Assembly: GCA_016839345.1 (NCBI GenBank)
Contig: JAEOUL010000226.1
Location: 1-8,715 of the forward strand
Direction of reading: 5' to 3'
From: Candidatus Thorarchaeota archaeon
GTDB lineage: Archaea > Asgardarchaeota > Thorarchaeia > Thorarchaeales > Thorarchaeaceae
Length of the DNA: 8,715 bases
Below the pieces are notes generated by a model that was given only the letters and a program-made list of their open reading frames with translations, searched no databases and was not told where the DNA came from. A program made the translations under genes and the position numbers. How positions within the stretch are numbered: the stretch's first letter is position 1; every line of letters starts with the position of its first letter. This document shows positions 1 to 5,970 of the stretch, in pieces.

Positions 1-148
1 CAGTAATTCCTACTCTATCAAAATTACTGGTAGTTGTAAAGATATGTACATCATGCATTCGTGATTGCATCTTTGAAAGATTGTAAACAAATCTCTCACT
101 TCCGCCCATTTGCTCACCTAGAAATGGACAGACATGCGATATTTTCAA
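1..148 (-). CDS. GT4-type glycosyltransferase, N-terminal fragment
   Basis: This is the first 49 codons of a gene that leaves the window at its left edge. The translation begins (M)KISHVCPFLGEQMGGSER and continues FVYNLSKMQSRMHDVHIFTTTSNF. That is the N-terminal beta-alpha-beta pattern of GT-B glycosyltransferases of family 4: a first strand, a GG-S/V-ER loop, a helix of the type VYNLSK, then a strand HDVHIFTT. Such enzymes transfer a sugar from a nucleotide-sugar to a lipid or glycan acceptor at the inner membrane face. The start is TTG at 146-148: an in-frame TAG lies 12 bases upstream, and GGGGGA at 156-161 is 7 bases away. The only other in-frame initiator after the stop is a TTG two codons earlier, with worse spacing. 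The gene follows the YdjM-like gene on the same strand after 62 bases. Donor and acceptor cannot be judged because the C-terminal domain is absent. Confidence 0.85.
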   Translation of the reverse strand, partial: MKISHVCPFLGEQMGGSERFVYNLSKMQSRMHDVHIFTTTSNFDRVGIT

Positions 149-155
149 GAGCAAA

Positions 156-197
156 TCCCCCTAGTTTCACGACAGCACATATTGTACTGTATAGATT
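156..197 (-). promoter_or_regulatory. Candidate TATA box and RBS of the glycosyltransferase gene
   Basis: The 62-base gap before the glycosyltransferase gene contains, on the minus strand, AATCTATACAG (187-197) with a CTATAC core. About 25 bases downstream of it a transcript would begin near position 166. The resulting leader would hold AGGGGGA (156-162), spaced 7 bases from the TTG start. The ribosome binding site is well supported. The TATA box is only a resemblance, and read-through from the upstream genes is equally possible. Confidence 0.4.
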
Positions 198-210
198 GAC
201 ATCAGTTCTC

Positions 211-690
211 TTAAGTCTTAGTCCATTGAAGTGCATATCTAGTGATATAGGCTGTAAAAAGAAACACAATACCGATTATAGGATAAAACCAGAAATCGGG
301 CCAAAGGAGATTGAATGAGAACGGAAATTTAAGCGGATAGAGAAGATAGAGACCAACTTCCTCCCAAGGATACATCACAAGATCCAAAATGAGATGACTG
401 ACGCATCCTATGAAAATCAATATGGCTCTGTTCCTGAAGTCGGTATTTTCGAGATTAAAGCATGCAGCTCCAAAATATGACAACACAATAGCACCCAGAA
501 TTGAGTGGAATGCATAGCCTAGTTCTATCCATTCTAGAAAAGTACCTGTAAGCAACCAGGATATTGGACGTTCAATGTCAATCAACAACGCGCCGAGAAC
601 TATCAACATCTGTTCAATTCTATTGTCATCCCTTCTAACTAGTAGTGCAATTGATGCTCCAACCATCAGGTGTGTTAGAACATCAGGCAT
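211..690 (-). CDS. YdjM/DUF457-type integral membrane protein
   Basis: A 159-residue polytopic membrane protein resembling the YdjM/DUF457 family (often annotated as inner-membrane metal-dependent hydrolase). Landmarks are the N-terminal MPDVLTHL with His7, GALLIDIE (Asp38), the FHSILGA segment (His62), SHLILD (His99, Asp103), and a C-terminal LYPLKFPFSF stretch like the family's 'WPxSxxxFSL' end. Hydrophobic segments lie near residues 25-48, 58-80, 88-108 and 134-155. The His/Asp residues fit a metal site at the membrane, but the substrate of this family is not well established. I chose ATG at 688-690 because AGGAGG (698-703) sits 7 bases away. The GTG two codons upstream would have only 1 base of spacing. 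The gene overlaps the end of the preceding gene by 8 bases, so translation is probably coupled. The family motif usually reads 'LLPDID'; here it is LLIDIE. Confidence 0.75.
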   Translation of the reverse strand: MPDVLTHLMVGASIALLVRRDDNRIEQMLIVLGALLIDIERPISWLLTGTFLEWIELGYAFHSILGAIVLSYFGAACFNLENTDFRNRAILIFIGCVSHLILDLVMYPWEEVGLYLLYPLKFPFSFNLLWPDFWFYPIIGIVFLFTAYITRYALQWTKT

Positions 691-1171
691 CGTCACGCCT
701 CCTTGGCACGAATGCCAGACTTTTGAAGTCTATAGTAAAGATTTGGAAGAATATCACACCAAACAGAATGATACCCGGAACAGAACGAATTATCGAACTA
801 CTGTAATCCAAGACATAGAATTCATGAAGAAATACAGTTCGATTATGAACAGTACCTCGGATGTAAATACGATCTCCAGGGACTATCATTGGTGGGTCCC
901 ATGCATCACGGCGAATAGAGAGAAACATTTCTTCAGGAGTTGATATATAAAAATTAGGTCTCAAATACCAAACACTTTCAACTGTTGTCGTGGATGATAT
1001 GTTTTGATCATAGAATACAGTTGGATTGTCCCGGACGATATCAAGGTCTACAAACGTGTATTTAGATTGAGAATATGGAATCGGTTGTAGAAGACTATTG
1101 ACTACTATGAGGACAATGAACAGACCAAGAACTCCTAGACCCTTTTTCAGTTCGGGACGGACCATCCTCAT
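683..1171 (-). CDS. Two-helix membrane protein with probable extracytoplasmic OB-like domain
   Basis: I do not recognise this 162-residue protein. Residues 1-10 are positively charged, residues 11-28 form a hydrophobic helix, residues about 35-125 are polar and beta-rich, residues 128-147 form a second hydrophobic helix, and the tail ends in RRRDDA. The middle part has a pattern seen in small OB-fold barrels such as nucleic-acid-binding or CcmE-like domains: a strand around TFVDLDIVRDNP, then PGDRIYIRGTVHNRTVFLHEF and YVLDY. By charge placement the domain would lie outside the cytoplasm; two N-glycosylation sequons (NIS at 57, NRT at 110) are present in it. ATG at 1169-1171 overlaps the upstream TGA as ATGA; an in-frame ATG two codons later (1163-1165) is an alternative. 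The downstream YdjM-like gene overlaps its last 8 bases. The gene probably acts with its coupled neighbours; the OB assignment is inference. Confidence 0.7.
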   Translation of the reverse strand: MRMVRPELKKGLGVLGLFIVLIVVNSLLQPIPYSQSKYTFVDLDIVRDNPTVFYDQNISSTTTVESVWYLRPNFYISTPEEMFLSIRRDAWDPPMIVPGDRIYIRGTVHNRTVFLHEFYVLDYSSSIIRSVPGIILFGVIFFQIFTIDFKSLAFVPRRRDDA

Positions 1172-2031
1172 GGTGTAGAGCTTCCTTGTAGAGCTTTTCT
1201 AGCCTCCTCAAGCCCTTTGAGATCGTTGATTGGAATCCAAGTATTAGATGGGATATTAGTTCCAAACAATCGACCTTCCTTTGCTATTAATGGACAGATA
1301 ATATTCTCAAACGAAGATTCAACCTCGAGAGAGACCATCTTCCGGAAATACTCGTAGACCTCTGAATCGAAAATAGTAATCCCTGTATGTGCAGGAATAG
1401 CCACTGGCGGATACTTGGAGATGTCCTGTACTTTTCCTTTACTGATGATCAATCCAGAGTATTGAAAGGGAGTCTGAGGAACTACAACAAATGTGCCGAT
1501 ACAGCCATTCTTTCGACCCTTAAGATGACCCTCAATGAAGACCTCACCATACGGTCGTTTTATTCCAACTATCACATCATCAGGATTGTGAACAATAGAG
1601 GTCAGCTTGTCATCGATTGATCCATTATTTAGTGCATTCAGGATAGCTCCAGCATTCCCAACCTTCTTTCCTTCAGGATCTTCGGAGTATCTGATTTCAA
1701 CTCCCCATCTAGACCCATCGCCAAGATGTTCCTCCAACTTGTCAGCAAGAAATCCTGTCAAAACCACGAACTTGTCGATGCCGCACTCAGCATAATCCTG
1801 AACGGTCTTCTCGATCATGCTCCTCTCACCGTCGATTTTAATCATGACCTTGTTGATTTCTTCACTATGAGTTTCTGCACGGATTCTGGTTCCCTTTCCA
1901 CCAGCAGGCATCACAACAACAGTATCTGCTTTCTGCGCTTCAATCTCTTCTTGGGAAACCTTTGTGGTTGTATCCTCAGTGTTGATTCTTGACTGAAGTT
2001 CAGCCATGATTGATTCGAGAGTATCGGGCAT
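1168..2031 (-). CDS. Sugar-1-phosphate nucleotidyltransferase family protein
   Basis: A 287-residue protein of the NTP_transferase family, which condenses a sugar-1-phosphate with an NTP to give an NDP-sugar in the cytoplasm. The Rossmann-like strand VVVMP leads into the nucleotide-binding loop PAGGKGTRI (42-50), followed by the NKVMIKIDG segment with Lys61 (equivalent of the PKPM motif) and GERSMIEKTV. GNAGAILNAL (125-134) matches the substrate-side helix. HNPDDVI (148-154) stands where most members have NGD-x-L, so Asp151/152 are the likely metal ligands. The end, WIPINDLKGLEEA, resembles the usual 'W-D-i-x-t-x-e-dl-A' tail. There is no left-handed beta-helix acyltransferase domain. Residues 1-36 are a charged helical extension before the fold. 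The ATG start has only a weak ribosome binding site; Met9 is an alternative. It overlaps the next gene by 4 bases. Which sugar it activates cannot be told. Confidence 0.8.
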   Translation of the reverse strand: MPDTLESIMAELQSRINTEDTTTKVSQEEIEAQKADTVVVMPAGGKGTRIRAETHSEEINKVMIKIDGERSMIEKTVQDYAECGIDKFVVLTGFLADKLEEHLGDGSRWGVEIRYSEDPEGKKVGNAGAILNALNNGSIDDKLTSIVHNPDDVIVGIKRPYGEVFIEGHLKGRKNGCIGTFVVVPQTPFQYSGLIISKGKVQDISKYPPVAIPAHTGITIFDSEVYEYFRKMVSLEVESSFENIICPLIAKEGRLFGTNIPSNTWIPINDLKGLEEARKALQGSSTP

Positions 2032-2032
2032 G

Positions 2033-2050
2033 AGGGTTCAAAAGAGCCCT
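2033..2050. repeat. Inverted repeat abutting the nucleotidyltransferase start
   Basis: AGGGTTC (2033-2039), AAAA, then GAGCCCT (2044-2050) form a 7-base inverted repeat with one mismatch and a 4-base loop. As plus-strand RNA it would pair fully with one G-U. In the minus-strand mRNA of the downstream gene the same position is a C-A mismatch. It lies between the weak promoter candidate and the ATG, covering positions -2 to -19 of the start. It could be a DNA operator or a weak leader hairpin, or it could be chance. Confidence 0.35.
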
Positions 2051-2082
2051 GACCATCATTCTTCAAAAATCTTGTGAGGTCA

Positions 2083-2092
2083 CTTTTATTAC
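2083..2092 (-). promoter_or_regulatory. Candidate TATA box before the nucleotidyltransferase gene
   Basis: On the minus strand the hypC stop codon runs into TAATAAAAG (2083-2091). If this acts as a TATA box, transcription would start near position 2058, leaving a leader of about 26 bases that contains the inverted repeat at 2033-2050. The 57-base gap to the next gene is longer than the other joints in this block, which makes an internal promoter plausible, but the motif is AT-rich sequence at a stop codon and could be coincidental. Confidence 0.25.
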
Positions 2093-2325
2093 TCAGTATC
2101 CGTTTCACTGGCCATTTGAGCCATCTCTTCGAACAGAGCAAGTGTCTTCTTGGCTTCCTCAGGTTTCATCCGCTCGATTGCGTATCCAGTGTGGACTATG
2201 ACATACTCACCAACTTCAAGACCAGGAAGTAATGTGACACAGACTCTCTTGCTTACTCCACCAAAGTCGACCTGAGCAAAGTCTCCATCAATAGATAGAA
2301 CCCGTGCAGGAACTGCAAGACACAT
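2089..2325 (-). CDS. hypC: HypC/HupF-family [NiFe]-hydrogenase maturation chaperone
   Basis: A 78-residue HypC. This chaperone forms a complex with HypD to build the Fe(CN)2CO unit and carries it to the precursor of the hydrogenase large subunit in the cytoplasm. The sequence begins MCLAVPARVL, giving the essential Cys2 that must become N-terminal after Met removal. It continues AQVDFGGVSKRV and YVIVHTGYAIERM with the conserved His45, then a C-terminal helix EEAKKTLALFEEM. An upstream in-frame GTG at 2344-2346 would add seven residues and bury Cys2, so the ATG at 2323-2325 is the start despite a weak ribosome binding site. Length is normal for the family. No hypD, hypE or hydrogenase gene is in the window. 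It lies 55 bases after the radical SAM gene on the same strand and may share its transcript. Confidence 0.95.
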   Translation of the reverse strand: MCLAVPARVLSIDGDFAQVDFGGVSKRVCVTLLPGLEVGEYVIVHTGYAIERMKPEEAKKTLALFEEMAQMASETDTE

Positions 2326-2380
2326 TGTGACCGCATCGAACTCCACGTAATTTCTTTAGAATCTTATGAAATGTCCGGAT

Positions 2381-3484
2381 TCAACTGACATACTGATGAT
2401 ATACACCTAACTCATCGGCTTTTGTAAATGCCAAGTCCATCTCTTGACTTGTCACAGGACGTGCAATGTCAGAAAACCGCTCTCTCTCCCTGGGAACTCT
2501 GTGTGTAGGTCTATACTGACCCATGATGTTTACCATACAATTGGGCATATGCTCTGCTATCCACTCAAGAATTGGAATGGTGCAACACTCCAAATGGTTT
2601 GGCATTACGAGATGTCGAACAATGACCTCACCGTAGTTATAAGCCATGAGGTGATTTCGAGAAACTACATTGAAGTAGTTCTCCACACCTGAGAGTCGTT
2701 TTGCACATTCGTTGTTTCCATATTTGAAATCTGGGAGCCAGACATCAAAGATATCGACGAGCAGACGCATTGTTTCTTCAGAACAGTACAGGTTCGAGTT
2801 CCAGAGTTGTGTCACATTCGAGGTCTGATGGACAAGTGAAGCGATGATTGTGTGAGTGTTCGGGATTGGGTCTCCACCCACATAATTGATGTTCAAACCC
2901 CCCTGTCTGAAGAGGGCTTCTGCGATTGATGCAACCTTTTCGGGTCCAGCAGGTTGCCCAGAGTTTGGATTTGTCGAGATGTCGTCATTCTGACAGAAGA
3001 CGCATCCAAAGCAACATGATGCAAAGAAGATAGTCCCACTGGGAACAAGTGGAGCCTCCTCACCTGAATGAAGGAACGCTGAAGACACTCTTGATGTGGT
3101 TCCAAGTTTGAACCATCCCTTTTCATCACGAGTTCTGTCTGCACCACATTTCCGCTCACAGAAGTGGCAGTCTGCAAGTATCCTGTGTGCAAGCTCTATC
3201 TTAAGGTTCAGAAAGTTACGTTCGAGGGTTGAAACGGGTCCGGGAACCTCATCACTCCTATCAACAGATTTTACGAGCTCTGTGAATTTCTGCGAGTCCT
3301 CTGCGTGTACTCTCCATAGCTCCTCAGATGAGGAATCAAGATCTATCTCACAAGACTGAGATTTTGCGATAAGATACTTCGCAGTTCTCTTCTGGTCTAT
3401 TATATCTCTATACCTTGAAAGTCGACGTACAACCTCAGGGTCACCCCATGCACGTTTCGCATCTGGTCGAATCAGTCTCCACAT
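2381..3484 (-). CDS. PflX-like (COG1313) radical SAM protein
   Basis: A 367-residue radical SAM protein of the group annotated as PflX or 'putative pyruvate formate-lyase activating enzyme-like Fe-S protein', whose substrate is generally unknown. The [4Fe-4S]/SAM motif is C157-x3-C161-x2-C164 within FFASCCFGCVFCQN. A second cysteine cluster typical of this group lies before it, at C106-x2-C109-x3-C113 (CHFCERKCGADR). Further family landmarks are YVGGDP (201-206; GGEP in many radical SAM enzymes), LPDFKYG (250-256), RHLVMPNHLECC (290-301) and VNIMGQYRP (318-326). Residues 1-100 are a mostly helical, charged N-terminal part ahead of the cysteine clusters. The ATG start is followed by MWRLIRPDAK. 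A TATA-like box 25 bases upstream suggests a nearly leaderless transcript. hypC follows after 55 bases. A role in hydrogenase maturation is possible but not shown. Confidence 0.88.
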   Translation of the reverse strand: MWRLIRPDAKRAWGDPEVVRRLSRYRDIIDQKRTAKYLIAKSQSCEIDLDSSSEELWRVHAEDSQKFTELVKSVDRSDEVPGPVSTLERNFLNLKIELAHRILADCHFCERKCGADRTRDEKGWFKLGTTSRVSSAFLHSGEEAPLVPSGTIFFASCCFGCVFCQNDDISTNPNSGQPAGPEKVASIAEALFRQGGLNINYVGGDPIPNTHTIIASLVHQTSNVTQLWNSNLYCSEETMRLLVDIFDVWLPDFKYGNNECAKRLSGVENYFNVVSRNHLMAYNYGEVIVRHLVMPNHLECCTIPILEWIAEHMPNCMVNIMGQYRPTHRVPRERERFSDIARPVTSQEMDLAFTKADELGVYHQYVS

Positions 3485-3509
3485 AACACTACAACAACAG
3501 CTAATTCTC

Positions 3510-3517
3510 GATAAAAG
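3510..3517 (-). promoter_or_regulatory. Candidate TATA box of the radical SAM gene
   Basis: The 44-base gap between the transcarbamylase-like gene and the radical SAM gene contains CTTTTATC on the minus strand, ending 25 bases before the ATG. That is the usual archaeal distance from TATA box to transcription start, so the mRNA could be leaderless. No Shine-Dalgarno sequence precedes this ATG, which fits leaderless initiation. Without transcript data this remains a sequence resemblance. Confidence 0.4.
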
Positions 3518-3528
3518 GTCTATGAGAG

Positions 3529-4494
3529 TTAAAACATCGAAACGGGAGCACCCGGAGAAGAAGTTTCAACAAGATAGGCAATCGTAGCCGCAAGAGTTGT
3601 GACTCGGTTCTTAAGCCATAATGGAGTGATGTTTCGATCACTACTCAGTATTTTTCGAGAGGCTAGTAGACTTGGCTGGGTGTAGGGAAGGGTAGAGAAA
3701 ATCGTCTTATCCGGTAGTGTCCTAAAATACCAGTCTTTGAACTCCTTGGCATGTTCCTGATTCCTCTCTGGATGGTTGAAATCATCCAATCTCATCCAGT
3801 TCAGTGCAAAGACAGCATCCGCATCATCGAACGACCCCTCGAATTCGTCAACCTCTTCATACAGAACATTACAACATTGTGAGGTGTCCTCAGCTACTCT
3901 TCTCACTCTGTTAAGAAAAGAGAACTTGTAGGGAGTTACTAGACGGACATGAGCACCGAAGGCAAGTGCACTGATGAGTGTACTGTTTGCAGGAGCAGGG
4001 TTTGTGAATGAAGTTCCAAACCCCCACGTGATTACAATCTGTTTTCCAGTCAACCCATTCAGACAGGACTCCAAGCCAAGTAGAGTCCCAAGTGCGGACT
4101 GCCACGCATAGACATCGTCATGCATACTAGCGAATGGCACTGCAGAAGCGTCAGCAAACTGCTTTGTGAGCATCCTTCCTTCACCGAAGGTTTCACTACT
4201 AGAGAATGCTGTCAACAGAATATCTGATGCTTCACTTGACAGTCTCACAGAGTCAAGAAGTTCCTCTGTGGACAGGCTGTCAGCATCTTCCCAACCCATG
4301 TCAACCACATTGTGATTAAGACGTGCTGCAGTCATTTGAGAGATCTTGGATTCATATGGTGAAGCGCCATGAAGTAACCTACCTACGACCTTGACATTCT
4401 CAAGAAACTTGAATCCAGATACTTCGATTTCTTTTGCAATCTCAAAGATTCTATGGAGCACGGGTTTACTCGGAAGGTCATCACTGTTCGACAT
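3529..4494 (-). CDS. Divergent aspartate/ornithine transcarbamylase-fold protein, probably not a standard enzyme
   Basis: A 321-residue protein with the two-domain plan of aspartate/ornithine/N-acetylornithine transcarbamylases. The second domain is clearest: ALGTLLGLESCLNGLTGKQI leads to ITWGFGTSFTNPAPANSTLI (155-174) and GAHVRLVTPYKF, close to the W-x(n)-T-x-x-ANS-x-L pattern of N-acetylornithine transcarbamylases. DADAVFALNWMRL and the final helix KNRVTTLAATIAYL match 'ENRxHxQKA'. Key catalytic motifs are lost. The carbamoyl-phosphate loop STRTR reads about SPYES (45-49), the HPxQ region reads HDDVYAWQ (125-132), and HCLP reads STLP (267-270). Normal carbamoyl transfer is therefore unlikely, and the role is unknown. 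The ORF is open to a GTG at 4605, but that leaves 5 bases to the divergent wecC start and adds 37 residues unlike the fold. ATG at 4492-4494 gives a family-sized protein. Confidence 0.72.
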   Translation of the reverse strand: MSNSDDLPSKPVLHRIFEIAKEIEVSGFKFLENVKVVGRLLHGASPYESKISQMTAARLNHNVVDMGWEDADSLSTEELLDSVRLSSEASDILLTAFSSSETFGEGRMLTKQFADASAVPFASMHDDVYAWQSALGTLLGLESCLNGLTGKQIVITWGFGTSFTNPAPANSTLISALAFGAHVRLVTPYKFSFLNRVRRVAEDTSQCCNVLYEEVDEFEGSFDDADAVFALNWMRLDDFNHPERNQEHAKEFKDWYFRTLPDKTIFSTLPYTQPSLLASRKILSSDRNITPLWLKNRVTTLAATIAYLVETSSPGAPVSMF

Positions 4495-4610
4495 ATCTAA
4501 TGCGCAATCCTTCGAATTGTCTGATAATAGTTTCCCATTTTGGTACAAGATGATGCCCAAGGGAAGGCTTATGTTTGCAATGGCTGGCTCCCCTGTAAGA
4601 GGCACCGTCT
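4495..4610. promoter_or_regulatory. Divergent promoter region between the two gene blocks
   Basis: With the transcarbamylase-like protein starting at 4494, this 116-base stretch separates divergent genes and must hold both promoters. On the minus strand CTATTATC (4523-4530) lies 28 bases before that ATG, a good archaeal TATA spacing. AAGGA between them is 13 bases from the ATG, too far for a convincing ribosome binding site. On the plus strand GCTTATGT (4567-4574) is a weaker TATA candidate 36 bases before the wecC ATG, and AGAGG (4598-4602) with 8 bases of spacing is its ribosome binding site. No operator palindrome is evident. Confidence 0.45.
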
Positions 4611-5909
4611 ATGAGTCGTTTTGAAGACCTTCTCAAAAAGATAAAACGCAAAGAAGCAAAGGTTGCAGTGATTGGACTTGGTTACATTGGTCTACCAACT
4701 GCGCTCTTCTATGTAATGCGAGATCTAGAAGTCAGAGGTATTGACACAAACAAGGATCTCATTGATGAACTGAAGGAAGGAAGGATTTCAATACATGAGG
4801 AGGGTCTTGGTGAGATTGCCTCAGAATATCTTCCAAAGATGACGTTGCAGACAACATATGATGGCATCGAGGATTCTGATGTCTGCGTACTATGTCTTCC
4901 GAGCCCAGTGGATGAGAACGGAAAGCCTGTCATAAAACACCTTGAGGATGCGGTGACAAACATTGCCAAGAGAATGAAGACAGGGTGTCTTGTTTTGAAT
5001 GAGAGTACGGTTCCTGTTGGAACTACCCAATCTCTATTTGATCTGTTCTCAAGATTGAGTAGGTTGGAAAAGGAAGAAATCTGGTTTGCTCACTGTCCAG
5101 AAAGAGTTCTTCCGGGGAAAGTCGTTGAGGAGATGGATACAAACCACCGACTTGCGGGAGGAACCAGTGACGATGCAACAAAACTAGCAGTTGCTTTCCT
5201 TCAATCAGTCTTCAAACCCGAGCTTGTTCATCCTACAAGCTCAGGTGTGTCTGAAACTGCCAAACTGGCTGAGAACGCCTTCCGTGATGTAAACATTAGC
5301 TATGCAAATGAATTGGCCAAGCTCTGTACCAGTTTCTCTATTGATGTGTCAGAGGTCATCAAATTGGCAAATCTTCATCCTCGTGTGTCAATCCTGAATC
5401 CAGGGCTTGGCGTGGGAGGTTACTGTCTACCAAAGGATGGATGGATCTTGGTAGAATCAGCTAGGGCCAAAGGAGGTGAAGCAGAGCTGATCCCTGCTGC
5501 CCGGCGTGTCAATGATAGTATGCCAACGCATGTGTCGAAGAGAATTCAGGAAGAGGTCTTGACAAGAAAAGTTAGGGCAACAGTTGGACTCTTGGGTCTT
5601 GCATTCAAAGAAAATGTGTCGGACACACGTAACAGCCCGACAGTAGAATTACTGAAATCACTCACCTCATTTGATATCAAAGTCATTGTTTACGACCCAC
5701 TCGTGGCAGAATCCTTTGGGGCGAAGAAGGTAGATAGCATTGATGACTTTCTCACGTCCTCGGATATCGTTGTAATGTGTGTGGGACACAAACAGATTCT
5801 GAATGAACTAAAAGGCAAGAATCTCTCGGACAAAGTATTCTTCGACCCAAGAAATATGATGCCAGAGTTGAGATCAAAAGTCAAGAAGTATGTTGGTCTT
5901 AGTGTGTAA
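4611..5909 (+). CDS. wecC: UDP-N-acetyl-D-mannosamine-type nucleotide-sugar dehydrogenase
   Basis: A 432-residue UDP-glucose/GDP-mannose dehydrogenase family member, best matching the UDP-ManNAc dehydrogenase branch. These cytoplasmic enzymes oxidise the C6 hydroxyl of a UDP-sugar to a carboxylate with two NAD+. The NAD-binding loop is VIGLGYIGLP (20-29). NESTVPVGTT (130-139), HCPERVLPG (161-169) and ETAKLAENAFRDVNI (215-229; Lys218 and Asn222) follow. The catalytic Cys272 lies in GVGGYCLPKD (267-276). The C-terminal UDP-binding domain contains GLAFKENVSDTRNSP (329-343). All core residues I can check are present and the length is normal. The substrate is inferred from the LAENAFRDVNI and GVGGYCLPKD variants, and UDP-GlcNAc dehydrogenase remains possible. 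No UDP-GlcNAc 2-epimerase is next to it. Its product, a UDP-aminouronate, would suit surface glycans or N-glycosylation, consistent with the glycosyltransferase and nucleotidyltransferase across the divergent promoter. Confidence 0.9.
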   Translation: MSRFEDLLKKIKRKEAKVAVIGLGYIGLPTALFYVMRDLEVRGIDTNKDLIDELKEGRISIHEEGLGEIASEYLPKMTLQTTYDGIEDSDVCVLCLPSPVDENGKPVIKHLEDAVTNIAKRMKTGCLVLNESTVPVGTTQSLFDLFSRLSRLEKEEIWFAHCPERVLPGKVVEEMDTNHRLAGGTSDDATKLAVAFLQSVFKPELVHPTSSGVSETAKLAENAFRDVNISYANELAKLCTSFSIDVSEVIKLANLHPRVSILNPGLGVGGYCLPKDGWILVESARAKGGEAELIPAARRVNDSMPTHVSKRIQEEVLTRKVRATVGLLGLAFKENVSDTRNSPTVELLKSLTSFDIKVIVYDPLVAESFGAKKVDSIDDFLTSSDIVVMCVGHKQILNELKGKNLSDKVFFDPRNMMPELRSKVKKYVGLSV

Positions 5910-5970
5910 CTGTTTCTGGGTAAACCATATCAAGCTAGAAGAAATCACACAACTGGGAGATTTGTGCACA

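Noticed and set aside
61..318. Plus-strand open frame of 85 codons
   Set aside because: It lies opposite the glycosyltransferase start and the end of the YdjM-like gene, has no ribosome binding site, and its translation shows no recognisable pattern.
575..943. Plus-strand open frame of 122 codons
   Set aside because: It is antisense to the overlap of the two small membrane genes, both better supported by coupling, hydrophobic segments and AGGAGG.
2061..2075. Oligo-T run on the minus strand after hypC as a terminator
   Set aside because: The run is only five T and has no supporting stem; too weak to call.
2326..2346. Longer HypC starting at a GTG at 2346
   Set aside because: HypC function requires Cys directly after the initiator Met; the extension would bury it.
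5890..5970. Extended purB start at 5890, overlapping wecC
   Set aside because: The added 27 residues do not match adenylosuccinate lyases, and a better-placed ATG with GGGAG exists at 5971.
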